Positions 33,588 through 41,817 of a DNA stretch of 64,000 nt are shown here, piece by piece. A program made the position numbers and the translations under genes. The stretch comes from Paenibacillus planticolens (lineage in GTDB: Bacteria > Bacillota > Bacilli > Paenibacillales > NBRC-103111), in the NCBI RefSeq assembly GCF_013141725.1, contig NZ_WHNZ01000086.1, positions 62,001-126,000 of the forward strand, read 5' to 3'. Each line of letters opens with the position of its first letter. Position 1 is the stretch's first letter. Under the pieces are notes generated by a model. That model was not told the DNA's origin. It did not search any database and saw nothing but the letters and a program-made list of their open reading frames with translations.

Positions 33588-35027
33588 GTGAGCGAGGAAA
33601 GGTTTTCGATTATTACCTATATGCATGAACGGAAAACGGAGGAACAAGCTGACACAATAGGTTTGCAAACGGATGTGAGATCGGGCCGCATGTTAGGAAG
33701 GTCTCTTGGCACAGAGATCGAAGACGTGATTTTTCAACAATGGGTGCAGGAAATACGAAGCGAGCTTGTTGGGATGAAGGGCAGGACGGATGAGGAAAAA
33801 CAGCTCTATAACGAGACATTGAATCGGGCTATTCTTGGATATGATGAGGAACGTGGCAAGCTTCTTGCCATTATCCATGATATTGTGTCGAAAAGAAGAC
33901 TCACGGGCCGGCCTCCCCGGACGAGTGGGTATACGACGCTGCCGGAGGCGATTTTTGCCGAGATCATCGGGATGAATGTACTTGAACTTGTGCTCAAGCA
34001 AAAGGAGGGACTTGAAGAGATTCAGGTTGTCGGCAGACAAATTTTTGAGGTGAGAGGCGGATACGCCTTGCCTTCGGGTTATGTCCTGCCATCTGTACGC
34101 GAATTGGAAAGAATTCAGCAGAATTTAGTGCTTTTTAATAACGATACGCTGAATCCCAGAAAAAAATGGGCCGAGGTCGTGCTGCGTGACGGATCCCGTG
34201 TGACGATGACGGGGTTTGGGTTCACGGCTGAACCGACGTTGACGATACGTTTTTATACGGTGAAGCGATTTGATCTGGCTTTGCTTGCTTCTGCTGAGCT
34301 TGCCACGATGGACGATCGCATGGAAACGCTGATTCTGTGCTTGATCCGGTCGTATTTCAATATGGTCGTTATCGGTCCGACGAACTCTGGTAAAACCAAT
34401 CTCATTAAAGCGATTATTGCTGAAATGGATGATAACGAAAGGATTATTACGATCGAATCGCGGTTCGAATTGAATTTGAAGCGGGATTTTCCGCACAAAA
34501 ATATCGTCGAATACGAGATTGATGACGAGGATCCGAGACATTCCGGTTTGCAGGCTTTTAAGCTGGCTTTAAGGCAATCGCCGAAACGGATTTGTCATGC
34601 CGAAATACGGGACGATGACGCCAATCTTTATGTCAGGGCTTGCACGCGGGGACATGAAGGCAGCATCACTTCTGTCCACGTCAGTGAGTTGGAGGATGTG
34701 CCGGATGCCATAACAGATATGTGCATGCTGGATGGCCGAGGGATGAATCCGCTCCGTTTAAGGAAAAGGATCACCGAGTTTGTGACACAAATCGGGATGG
34801 AAATGGCTGTCGTTCACGGGAAAAGAAAAATTGTGCGGATCGTCGAATATCGGTTCGAAAATGAAGAGGTTTGCGTCACGGATCTCGCAGTTTATGACAA
34901 GTCGACAGATGGGTGGAAATTTCCCGGGAAATTGTCGCAACCTGCATCGCGGAAAATCGGTAAGGCTGACCAAGAGGGGCATGCTTTGTTGTCAAAGCTC
35001 GGTTTTATTGAGAAAGAAGGCGAGTAA
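33588..35027 (+). CDS. Type II/IV secretion ATPase, CpaF/TadA family
   Basis: This cytoplasmic hexameric ATPase of about 479 residues has a Walker A motif GPTNSGKTN (residues 263-271), an Asp/His-box region and the RICHAEIRDDDA Walker B area, as in CpaF/TadA motors that drive Tad pilus extension and retraction. I preferred GTG 33588 (GAGGTG six bases before it) to GTG 33579. It lies between the TadZ-like and TadB-like genes, the standard order. Confidence 0.9.
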   Translation: MSEERFSIITYMHERKTEEQADTIGLQTDVRSGRMLGRSLGTEIEDVIFQQWVQEIRSELVGMKGRTDEEKQLYNETLNRAILGYDEERGKLLAIIHDIVSKRRLTGRPPRTSGYTTLPEAIFAEIIGMNVLELVLKQKEGLEEIQVVGRQIFEVRGGYALPSGYVLPSVRELERIQQNLVLFNNDTLNPRKKWAEVVLRDGSRVTMTGFGFTAEPTLTIRFYTVKRFDLALLASAELATMDDRMETLILCLIRSYFNMVVIGPTNSGKTNLIKAIIAEMDDNERIITIESRFELNLKRDFPHKNIVEYEIDDEDPRHSGLQAFKLALRQSPKRICHAEIRDDDANLYVRACTRGHEGSITSVHVSELEDVPDAITDMCMLDGRGMNPLRLRKRITEFVTQIGMEMAVVHGKRKIVRIVEYRFENEEVCVTDLAVYDKSTDGWKFPGKLSQPASRKIGKADQEGHALLSKLGFIEKEGE

Positions 35028-35031
35028 AGGG

Positions 35032-35964
35032 ATGATTATTGTTAAATATGTCTTTCTACTCTTGCTGTTCGTATTGATATTTTTAGTTATTAGGTCGGTT
35101 TTACACATCGTTATCCGACAGCGGAAAGCCAGGTTCAGGCTGCATTATGTCAAAATGTCCGCGTTCGGCCATCGTTTCAGCGAATATTTGGGAAATAGGA
35201 GCCGTTTGTTTAAGCATGTGAAGGAGATGATGGAATCCGTCGAATTGGGCATGAGCATGCAGACGATGCTGACGCTAAGCCTAATTTTATTTCTCGTCGG
35301 ACTGCTGGCAGGGGCGTTTTTTTTCCAGTCAGTGAAAGGCGTGCTTGTTTTAACGTTTATCTGCATGTCGCTCCCCTATATGCTGCTCAGACTTAAGCTG
35401 GTCAGTATCAGGCTGCAAACCCGGTTGGAGTTTCTGCCGGCAGTGGAAGTCTTCTATCAGTACTATATGGTCGATCCTCATAAAAACATCAAGATGGCAT
35501 TGAAGTATTGCTTAGAGGAGAACCGTATTTTGTATCCGATAAAACCTGTTTTTGAACAATTGTACCGTAATTTAATGACACAAAGGGATACGGAGGAGAG
35601 CTTGCGCATTTTCTCCCTCACTATGGGCCACACATGGGGGGATTATTTTATCGGCATTCTGCGTGTCGCTTTGACGGAAGGGAGCTATGTCGGCGATAGC
35701 TTCAAGGAATTGATTGTCGATATGAGGAAAGCCCAGCGTTTCGATCAGTTGGAGCGAAATCGGTTATTGGAAATTCGGATCGCTAATTTTACGCCGATTC
35801 TGTTTCTTGCTTTGTTTCTATTCATTAATTTCAAGGTTAATGCAGACAACGCTTATTTGTATTATATGGTTGATCCTGTTGGGCGAAATATGCTGCTGGA
35901 TGCGCTATTGCTTATTTTTGTTTCGTTCTTAATGGGCATATATCTTTCAATGCGAAGAATGTGA
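35032..35964 (+). CDS. TadB-like inner-membrane platform protein
   Basis: This 310-residue protein has an N-terminal membrane segment, a pair around residues 80-125 and a C-terminal pair (about 255-308), separated by a helical cytoplasmic domain of the type II secretion F fold. It starts just after the stop of the ATPase gene and its own stop overlaps the next start by 4 bases. With the TadC-like protein it should form the membrane platform on which the ATPase acts. Confidence 0.82.
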   Translation: MIIVKYVFLLLLFVLIFLVIRSVLHIVIRQRKARFRLHYVKMSAFGHRFSEYLGNRSRLFKHVKEMMESVELGMSMQTMLTLSLILFLVGLLAGAFFFQSVKGVLVLTFICMSLPYMLLRLKLVSIRLQTRLEFLPAVEVFYQYYMVDPHKNIKMALKYCLEENRILYPIKPVFEQLYRNLMTQRDTEESLRIFSLTMGHTWGDYFIGILRVALTEGSYVGDSFKELIVDMRKAQRFDQLERNRLLEIRIANFTPILFLALFLFINFKVNADNAYLYYMVDPVGRNMLLDALLLIFVSFLMGIYLSMRRM

Positions 35965-36845
35965 GGGTGAGTAGGATTCAAATCATATTTCATGTGCTGC
36001 TTTTTGCGCTATTGATGATGGCCGTGTATCACGGGTTTATGCTTCTTCCCGTTCGGGCGAAAAGGTGGAGATCGTTTGAAGTCTTACGTGATCTGAAGGA
36101 GGCACAGCTTCCTCCATGGCTATTCAAGCTTTTGAGATTGAGATTGAAGTTGGTGGAAGAGAAGCGGCAGCTTTTGCTGGGTTGTGGATTTCGGGTAAAC
36201 GCCGCCCTCTATGAAGGGACGAAGAGATTGTTGATCTGTGCGGCTTTATTGGTAGGGGGTGCGGGATATATCGCTTTGAAGCATCCGATGTTCACTTTGA
36301 ATATGGAACCTGCCTATGTCATGGCGGCGGCGCTGTGCATGCTCATTTTCCTGTTTTTCGATAAAAAGGTGCTGGTTCAATTGAAAGCCAAAAGGGCACA
36401 TCGTATAGTTCGGGAGATTTATGTCATTAGTCATCATTTGCTTTATTACAATGACTCGCGAATGAGTTTGCATGCCAAGCTTTCTTTGTGCGCAGCGCAG
36501 ACACGGTCGATCAGAATGCAATTCGGTCTTCTGCTGAATGAATGGTATCAAGGTGCTGAAGCGGCGATCGCCCAGTTCAAAATACGGCTTGGAACAGACG
36601 AAGCGCATAGCTTCGGTGAGACCCTGAATGCGCTTAGGCTGAATGAACATGCCGATTATTACGAACTGCTCAAGCAGCGAATTCAAGACTACAAAGAGAA
36701 GATGGATTTGGTCCGCGACAGCAGGAAAGAGACGGTTTCTTACGTGCTGTTTGTGCTTGCGGGACTGCCAATTTTGAATACGTTTCGGGTATTTATGTAT
36801 CCGTGGGTTGCAGAAGGCCAGCGATTATTTCATGGGATTAATTAA
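35961..36845 (+). CDS. TadC-like inner-membrane platform protein
   Basis: This 294-residue protein resembles TadC: N-terminal membrane segment (about residues 5-27), two more around 90-135, a cytoplasmic helical domain, and a final hydrophobic stretch (about 255-285). GTG at 35961 overlaps the stop of the TadB-like gene; GTG at 35967 is an alternative start. Confidence 0.78.
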   Translation: MRVSRIQIIFHVLLFALLMMAVYHGFMLLPVRAKRWRSFEVLRDLKEAQLPPWLFKLLRLRLKLVEEKRQLLLGCGFRVNAALYEGTKRLLICAALLVGGAGYIALKHPMFTLNMEPAYVMAAALCMLIFLFFDKKVLVQLKAKRAHRIVREIYVISHHLLYYNDSRMSLHAKLSLCAAQTRSIRMQFGLLLNEWYQGAEAAIAQFKIRLGTDEAHSFGETLNALRLNEHADYYELLKQRIQDYKEKMDLVRDSRKETVSYVLFVLAGLPILNTFRVFMYPWVAEGQRLFHGIN

Positions 36846-36860
36846 GGAGCGTGCAGGACA

Positions 36861-37010
36861 ATGAGGAATATTTTAATCACGGTGATGATGCTGATTGTGG
36901 TAGCTTTTCTTTTTACATCCATTGTTAATGACGGTTCGACAGGATTAAGACGGAATATTTCGACACATGGTTCGAAGGCCAATTCGGATATTACGGCATT
37001 AACTCCTTAG
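36861..37010 (+). CDS. Small membrane protein, pilin-like candidate 1 (49 residues)
   Basis: The frame MRNILITVMMLIVVAFLFTS... has one membrane segment at the N-terminus and a polar C-terminal half ending in ITALTP. The start follows AAGGAGCG after 8-9 bases. It sits where Tad loci encode their Flp pilins but lacks the Gly/Glu-Tyr processing motif of Flp. It is a paralogue of the next gene: both begin MR-ILVTVM-like and share SIV(N/G), a Gly-Ser pair, H-S-K/H-SGAK and an I-T-like end. Probable structural or accessory subunit. Confidence 0.65.
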   Translation: MRNILITVMMLIVVAFLFTSIVNDGSTGLRRNISTHGSKANSDITALTP

Positions 37011-37024
37011 GGAGGAAGGTTAGT

Positions 37025-37171
37025 GTGAGGTCGATCTTAGTGACGGTGATGCTGATTGCGGTGGTGGTTGTTTTATACAACAGTATTGTTGGGGGGAGTA
37101 TGGGAACACGAAAGCAGGTTGGCCATAGTGGGGCGAAAATCAATGGAACGATAGAGCGGATTGATCCATGA
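37025..37171 (+). CDS. Small membrane protein, pilin-like candidate 2 (48 residues)
   Basis: The frame MRSILVTVMLIAVVVVLYNS... again has one N-terminal membrane segment and a Gly/Lys-rich C-terminal half. It starts with GTG behind GGAGGAAGG, and its stop overlaps the next ATG (ATGA). Its length, hydrophobic profile and starting residues match the preceding gene, so the pair arose by tandem duplication. No known family was recognised. Confidence 0.65.
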   Translation: MRSILVTVMLIAVVVVLYNSIVGGSMGTRKQVGHSGAKINGTIERIDP

Positions 37172-37593
37172 AGCAGATTCTGGTTTTCGTAATGTTGGCT
37201 GCGCTGCTTTGTTGGTTCATGTTTGCACCGGTTTATAAGCATGTGTTGATTGTGCGGCAGGCTGTCTTGCAAAAAGAGGTTGACTATTTGCTGGAAGTAG
37301 GCGCTAACGGCAGGCATGGGTATATCGATAGCGCGATGATCAAGGATTCGAGGACTCGCATGAAAGCAAGAGGCTTCGTTCCGGGTGATCTTGTGTATAC
37401 GGTAGAAACGACTGCCGGCGTCGGGGGAACGGATGCAAGTGCCCCTGTTTGGCGGGGGACGGGATTGCAACTGAAGCTGACGTATCCGTATCATCGGCTT
37501 TTTGTTATTGATCGTTTGGTCGGCATTACGGTGCCTTCCGAATCTGACCGTATGGGGGCAACGGGGATGAAAATGAGCGAATATGTGCCTTAA
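37168..37593 (+). CDS. Pseudopilin-like protein of the Tad-like locus
   Basis: This 141-residue protein has one N-terminal membrane segment (about residues 4-21) and an extracytoplasmic domain of about 115 residues. It resembles the DUF4320-type small proteins found in Gram-positive Tad loci. It is translationally coupled to the 48-residue gene upstream. Function inferred from position only. Confidence 0.6.
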   Translation: MKQILVFVMLAALLCWFMFAPVYKHVLIVRQAVLQKEVDYLLEVGANGRHGYIDSAMIKDSRTRMKARGFVPGDLVYTVETTAGVGGTDASAPVWRGTGLQLKLTYPYHRLFVIDRLVGITVPSESDRMGATGMKMSEYVP

Positions 37594-37617
37594 GGATGGA
37601 GCAATTGAGGTGGTGCG

Positions 37618-38100
37618 TTGTACAAGCTGCTTTTAACGGTGTTAATGAGTGTGCTGATCATGTCGATGTATGCTTTGCAAACCGATCAGGAGGTGGCGAT
37701 GCATACGCTTTTTTATGGGAAGCATGCGCTGAATCGTGCTGTTCATGCGGCGGCTCAGCAAAGCGATCAAGCGAAGCTGGCAGAGGGCATTCATGCCATA
37801 GATGAGACGAAGGCGAGGGATGCGGCACAGCAGTATTTGCAAGCGAATTTGCGGCTGGATGCGGCGAATGAGCCGCTGCCGGGAACATTTCTGCAGAAGG
37901 GAATTATCGTGGAGTTATTTAAGATTGTTAATCATGGGGAGGTGTTTCCATATACGTATACGAATTCGGTCTACGGGTATTCGGTTACACTGAACCGGCC
38001 GGGGGTGATCATGTTCATTCGTATGGAGTACCCTCGAACCTATACGGTTCTACAGCCAATTGCCTGGACGGTGAAGTGTTCTGCGGAAATGGTATTTTGA
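37618..38100 (+). CDS. TadE/F-like hypothetical protein of the Tad-like locus
   Basis: This 160-residue protein has an N-terminal membrane segment (about residues 3-20), a helical Ala/Gln-rich stretch (HALNRAVHAAAQQSDQAKLAEG) and a beta-rich C-terminal part. The arrangement is that of TadE/F-like minor pilins. It starts with TTG behind GAGGTGG. Last gene of the locus; no prepilin peptidase gene is present in the window. Confidence 0.6.
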   Translation: MYKLLLTVLMSVLIMSMYALQTDQEVAMHTLFYGKHALNRAVHAAAQQSDQAKLAEGIHAIDETKARDAAQQYLQANLRLDAANEPLPGTFLQKGIIVELFKIVNHGEVFPYTYTNSVYGYSVTLNRPGVIMFIRMEYPRTYTVLQPIAWTVKCSAEMVF

Positions 38101-38153
38101 ATGTATAATAGAAGGTGAGGTGTACATTCTTGGCAGTGTAAGGAGAGGTACGA

Positions 38154-39329
38154 ATGACGATTTTTCGGGAAAGGCAGCTTTGGCTGCAGGGGGAGTTGCT
38201 AAAGCGAGGGTGGTCGGGCTTCCTGGTCACCCACCATGTGGATATATATTATTACTGCGGCTCGATGCAGACGGGGTATTTGTTCATACCGGCGGAGGGC
38301 GAAGCGCTCTATCTCGTTCGCCGCAGTTTGACCCGCGCAGAGGAGGAAGCGTCAGCGGACGTGGAAGCGCTGGGCTCCTGGAAGACGCTGGCTGAGCGTC
38401 TTCGCGCGCGTGGGTCGGCAGCGGATGCGCCGCTGCGGATCGCGACTGAGCTGGACGTGTTGCCCGTCCAGCTCTATGGTAAGCTCCAGGCCGCGCTGCC
38501 CGGCGCGGTCTGGGAGGACGGCTCGCTGCTCGTGCGCGAGCAGCGGATGATCAAATCGCCGGACGAAGTCTCGGCGATTCGCGAGTCCGCGCGCGTCGTC
38601 GACGCGGCGCTGGAGGCGGTCATCCCTCACGTGCGTGAGGGGATGGCGGAGTTTGAGCTGATGGCGCTCATCGAGCATCAGCTCCGGCTGCGCGGGCATC
38701 AAGGGCTGATGCGCATGCGCGCGTACAATTCCGAGTTGATTACCGGAATGGTCGCGGCAGGCGCGTCGGCAGCGGTGCCCACTTATTTCGACGGGCCGGC
38801 CGGGGGCACAGGGCTCCACCCGTCCAGCCCGCAGAGCTCGGGCCGCGCGCTGATTGGGCGCGGCGAACCGATCCTCGTCGACATCGGCTGTATGACGAGC
38901 GGGTATTTGATCGATCAGACGCGGACGCTGGTGATCGGCGATTTGGACCCGGAGCTGCAGCGTGCCTATGACGTGGCGGAGGAGGTGCTCCGCGCCACAG
39001 AAGCCAGGCTGCAGCCTGGGGTGATTGCCGAGCATCTGTATCTGCTCGCGCTGGATCAAGTGCAGGAAGCGGGGCTGAGTGCCCACTTCATGGGGTACGG
39101 CGCCGACCAAGTGAAATTCCTTGGTCACGGCATCGGGCTCGAGATCGATGAACTGCCTGTTCTCGCCAAAGGCTTCAAATACCCGCTGGCGCCCGGCATG
39201 GTCATCGCGATTGAGCCCAAGTTCACCTTCCCCGGACGCGGGGTGGTCGGGGTTGAAGATACGTATCTGATCACGGATAGCGGATGGGAGAAGCTGACGG
39301 TATCGAGGGATGGCATAATCCGTATATAA
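38154..39329 (+). CDS. M24 family metallopeptidase (Xaa-Pro aminopeptidase-like)
   Basis: This 391-residue cytoplasmic enzyme has a creatinase-type N-terminal domain (about residues 8-150) and a pita-bread catalytic domain. The dinuclear metal ligands are visible as Asp in LVDIGCM, Asp in LIDQTRT, His in FLGHGIG, Glu in AIEPKF and Glu in GVEDTY. The family removes residues in front of proline from peptides. The ATG follows AAGGAGAGG. The gene is much richer in G+C than its surroundings, similar to the sugar kinase at 20889, and is followed by a terminator-like hairpin. Confidence 0.9.
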   Translation: MTIFRERQLWLQGELLKRGWSGFLVTHHVDIYYYCGSMQTGYLFIPAEGEALYLVRRSLTRAEEEASADVEALGSWKTLAERLRARGSAADAPLRIATELDVLPVQLYGKLQAALPGAVWEDGSLLVREQRMIKSPDEVSAIRESARVVDAALEAVIPHVREGMAEFELMALIEHQLRLRGHQGLMRMRAYNSELITGMVAAGASAAVPTYFDGPAGGTGLHPSSPQSSGRALIGRGEPILVDIGCMTSGYLIDQTRTLVIGDLDPELQRAYDVAEEVLRATEARLQPGVIAEHLYLLALDQVQEAGLSAHFMGYGADQVKFLGHGIGLEIDELPVLAKGFKYPLAPGMVIAIEPKFTFPGRGVVGVEDTYLITDSGWEKLTVSRDGIIRI

Positions 39330-39349
39330 GATATCCATATACCTCAGGT

Positions 39350-39393
39350 GGGGTTGTCCCGAAAGTAGACTATGCTGCTTTCGAGACAGCCCC
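39350..39393 (+). terminator. Terminator-like hairpin after the M24 peptidase
   Basis: GGGGTTGTCCCGAAAG pairs with CTTTCGAGACAGCCCC with few mismatches. The tail is only TTCCTTTTG. Hairpins of this GGGGYTGTCCCGAAAG form recur in Paenibacillus-type genomes (from memory, not checked here). Confidence 0.6.
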
Positions 39394-39437
39394 TTCCTTT
39401 TGTTGATATATTGATTGCCAAGGGATTCTTGTGCAAT

Positions 39438-39623
39438 GGGAACTACAGGGCTCTATTTGAGCCAAATGAGCTGCTTTTATGTATATGGGGAACCTACAGG
39501 GTCTTATTTGCTCCATGATGGCCTCAAGCTGCATAAAAGTGGGGAAATAGCGGATCATAGTTCCCGCTGATTGGCTAGATGACAGTTCTTTGAGGAAATA
39601 GCGTACCATTGTTCCCATTGGCT
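39438..39623. repeat. Intergenic repeat modules A and B, two copies each
   Basis: Module A (GGGAACTACAGGGCTCTATTTG) occurs at 39438-39463 and, with small changes, at 39487-39514. Module B (GGAAATAGCG...GTTCCC...TTGGCT) occurs at 39541-39576 and 39592-39623. No coding frame with a ribosome site runs through. It looks like a dispersed intergenic repeat element. Confidence 0.6.
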
Positions 39624-39629
39624 ATTTCT

Positions 39630-39810
39630 CCGCGCAGCTTTTTTCCGCTCTGCTTGTCTCCGCACTGCATTTTTTTCACTTTGTTTTCTTCCGCTCTGCC
39701 TATCCCCGCTCTGCATTTTTCCACTCAGTCTTTTTCCACTCTGTCTTCTTCTACTTTGTCTTCTTCTACTTTGTCTTCTTCTACTCTGCCCTCTTCCGCT
39801 CTGCTCTGCT
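39630..39810. repeat. Degenerate 15-bp minisatellite, about 12 units
   Basis: A pyrimidine-rich 15-base unit, in its clearest form CTACTTTGTCTTCTT (39751-39780, two identical copies), recurs with variants such as CCGCTCTGCATTTTT from about 39630 to 39810, mostly in register. The plus strand is open through it (a Ser/Thr/Leu five-residue repeat), but there is no ribosome site, so I do not call a gene. It lies between the M24 gene and clpP. Confidence 0.75.
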
Positions 39811-39862
39811 TAACGGTTCAGATCGTGTCACCAGAGACAGCGATCTATGCTGTCCAGCTGTT

Positions 39863-39888
39863 AAAAAAAGAGCCCCAGAGGGCTCTTT
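39863..39888 (-). terminator. Intrinsic terminator of clpP
   Basis: On the minus strand AAAGAGCCC...GGGCTCTTT is followed by a run of seven T, 15 bases after the clpP stop. Confidence 0.85.
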
Positions 39889-39903
39889 CATTTATCCATT
39901 ACA

Positions 39904-40485
39904 TTAGATTCTCTCAATAACCTTATCAATCAAGCCATAAGTTTTCGCATCCTCAGCTTCCAAAAAGTAGTCGCGGTCTGTATCCAGTTCGATTTTCTCA
40001 ATTGGTTGTTTTGTCGTATTTGCCAGAATGCGGTTGAGGGTATGGCGTGTTTTGAGGATGTGCTGAGCGCGAATATGAATATCGCTGGCTTGCCCTTGAG
40101 CACCGCCCCATGGCTGGTGAATCATAACTTCGGCATTCGGCAGAGCGAATCGCTTGCCCGGTGCGCCGGCCGTCAGCAGAATGGCACCCATGGATGCTGC
40201 CATACCGACACAAATTGTAGATACGTCAGGCTTAATGAAATTCATCGTATCATAAATGGCCAATCCGGACGATGTGGAACCTCCAGGGGAGTTAATGTAG
40301 AGCGAAATATCTTTCTCCGGATCTTCAGCAGAAAGAAAAAGCAATTGGGCAATAATCGCATTGGCGACCTGATCGTTCACTTCTGTTCCGAGGAACACGA
40401 TTCTGTCTTTAAGCAGACGGGAATAAATATCGTAAGAGCGCTCTCCGCGCGACGTTTGTTCAACAACCATAGGTATGAAACTCAT
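39904..40485 (-). CDS. clpP: ATP-dependent Clp protease proteolytic subunit
   Basis: This 193-residue serine peptidase forms the tetradecameric chamber that degrades proteins fed by ClpX or ClpC. The triad is Ser98 (GMAASMGA), His123 (MIHQPWGG) and Asp172 (TDRDYF region), matching standard ClpP numbering when the start is ATG 40485, which also has AAAGGA at good spacing. A nearby upstream ATG (40494) is less likely. It differs from the usual main clpP in its neighbours and may be a second copy in this genome. Confidence 0.95.
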   Translation of the reverse strand: MSFIPMVVEQTSRGERSYDIYSRLLKDRIVFLGTEVNDQVANAIIAQLLFLSAEDPEKDISLYINSPGGSTSSGLAIYDTMNFIKPDVSTICVGMAASMGAILLTAGAPGKRFALPNAEVMIHQPWGGAQGQASDIHIRAQHILKTRHTLNRILANTTKQPIEKIELDTDRDYFLEAEDAKTYGLIDKVIERI

Positions 40486-40521
40486 AGGAATCATCCTTTC
40501 TTTTGTAAGAGATAACTGATT

Positions 40522-40818
40522 TTAGGCAGCGGCCATGCTTTGCACCGTATGATGGGGAACAGGCAGCTTTTGACCAAACCCGGAGGAAACGACGATGAGA
40601 CGGATTGGTTCCTCGCCTTGAAAGGTGGGGAAGGTACGAACGTTAAATGTAGCTTCTGATTCAGACTCACTCTGGCGACGATAAGCGTCGAGCGGAATCA
40701 CCTTGTTGTTTTCGTGAATTGGCCTTTCTACTAAAGCTTGCTCCCACGTGATTACAGGTGATCCAGGGACAGCGTCCTTCAGCGGCGTACTCGTTTCATG
40801 CTCATGATTATTGCTCAT
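40522..40818 (-). CDS. Hypothetical protein, 98 residues
   Basis: I do not recognise this protein. It is polar, has no membrane segment, and is low in Cys and Trp; the N-terminus is acidic and His-rich (MSNNHEHE). The start at 40818 is supported by GAGGAGG nine bases upstream. It lies 14 bases after the ArsR-like regulator gene and 36 bases before clpP on the same strand, so the three genes are probably co-transcribed. Confidence 0.6.
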   Translation of the reverse strand: MSNNHEHETSTPLKDAVPGSPVITWEQALVERPIHENNKVIPLDAYRRQSESESEATFNVRTFPTFQGEEPIRLIVVSSGFGQKLPVPHHTVQSMAAA

Positions 40819-40832
40819 TTTAGGCAGCCTCC

Positions 40833-41423
40833 TCATTCTTTCGGTTTCGGGTACACGGCTAACAAAACCTGATAGGGATCATGTTGCTCTTTGCCCGCAG
40901 GCATAGCGTAGCGTTTCACGAGCTGTTCCACCAAAGAGGCATACTCTTCGATGAAAGCTTGCCTTTGCCCCTCATCGGCTAGATGGACCTGCAGTTGAAG
41001 GGTGGCGCTAGGAATGATCTCTCCCACATCGGACTGCTCCATGAGCAGCATCGCATCTCTTCGGATGCGTTCCGAGGTCGTGACAAGATGCGCTAGCGAG
41101 CTCTGGTCTTTCAGCTTTTGCACGGTTTCCGGCTTCATGCTGAGCGAGTCTGCCAGAACGAAGGTTTTGGCGATGGCCCTGTACAGCACTTCCACCAGAT
41201 TGCGCACCTGACGCGTGCCGACTCGCTGAACGAGGCCTGCTTTCTCCAAAGCTTTCAGATGATAGTTGATGCGCTGTGCAGTTTCTCCGAGCGTTCGCGC
41301 CACTTCAGCGGCAGATCCCGGCTCCAGAAGCTGCGCGATGATCTCGCCGCGAATCGGGTTCAGCAGGACTGTTGCTTGTTCGGGAGACTCGATGTAATAC
41401 CTGTCTTGGATATCTTTTAGCAT
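40833..41423 (-). CDS. ArsR-like winged-helix transcriptional regulator
   Basis: This 196-residue protein has an N-terminal winged helix (about residues 17-80: LLNPIRGEIIAQLLEPGSAAEVARTLGETAQRINYHLKALEKAGLVQRVGTR) and a helical C-terminal domain of unknown ligand specificity. The ATG lies behind GGAGGAAA. An inverted repeat in its own promoter region (41456-41477) suggests autoregulation. The hypothetical gene and clpP follow, so it may control a proteolysis-related response. Confidence 0.85.
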   Translation of the reverse strand: MLKDIQDRYYIESPEQATVLLNPIRGEIIAQLLEPGSAAEVARTLGETAQRINYHLKALEKAGLVQRVGTRQVRNLVEVLYRAIAKTFVLADSLSMKPETVQKLKDQSSLAHLVTTSERIRRDAMLLMEQSDVGEIIPSATLQLQVHLADEGQRQAFIEEYASLVEQLVKRYAMPAGKEQHDPYQVLLAVYPKPKE

Positions 41424-41455
41424 GGAGAGGTTTCCTCCAGTACAGTGATTATGTT

Positions 41456-41477
41456 ACGTAAAAATATTTTATTACGT
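41456..41477 (-). promoter_or_regulatory. Candidate operator of the ArsR-like regulator
   Basis: ACGTAAAAATATTTTATTACGT is a 22-base near-palindrome with arms ACGTAA and TTACGT, 33 bases upstream of the regulator start. Confidence 0.55.
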
Positions 41478-41528
41478 GGAGAGTGGAATGTCAATGGGCG
41501 GTGTATTTGCTCGCATCCATCTATCGGT

Positions 41529-41587
41529 TGACAAATAAGTTTTGAAGTGACAAATAAAGTTCTAAAGTAACAAATAATGTTCTGAAA
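41529..41587. repeat. Three head-to-tail ~20-bp direct repeats
   Basis: TGACAAATAAGTTTTGAAG, TGACAAATAAAGTTCTAAAG and TAACAAATAATGTTCTGAAA follow each other without spacers. Such repeated ends with TGACAAATAA recall the terminal repeats of IS21-type elements, but no transposase gene is present. Possible end of a lost insertion sequence. Confidence 0.6.
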
Positions 41588-41631
41588 TTAAATGGCGTGC
41601 ACTCATTGAGAGTGAACGCCTATTTAATTTC
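41584..41631 (+). terminator. Long near-perfect hairpin, terminator-like
   Basis: GAAATTAAATGGCGTGCACTC pairs with the downstream GAGTGAACGCCTATTTAATTTC with one bulge and one mismatch around ATTGA, and TTCTTCTTG follows. It overlaps the last of the triple repeats. Confidence 0.55.
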
Positions 41632-41817
41632 TTCTTGTATAGAGAAATAATGTGTTCGTATAGAAGCAGCAAGTTAGTTAACCGGAGGTGGCGATAAACT
41701 AACTGGCAACTGTTAAATTAAATTAAATTAAGTAATGAATATTTTTCTCTAAGAAACCGGTTACGTAAACAGCTCCTTTTGCTGTATATTCAGTTCGATG
41801 GGTGGGTATTTTTGTAG

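Noticed and set aside
38352..39338. 328-codon open frame on the minus strand across the M24 peptidase gene
   Set aside because: The plus-strand gene has full metal-ligand motifs; the antisense frame is an effect of high G+C codon usage and has no recognisable protein.
39609..39920. 103-codon plus-strand Ser/Thr/Leu-rich frame
   Set aside because: Produced by the 15-bp minisatellite; starts with TTG without a ribosome site and runs into the clpP terminator.
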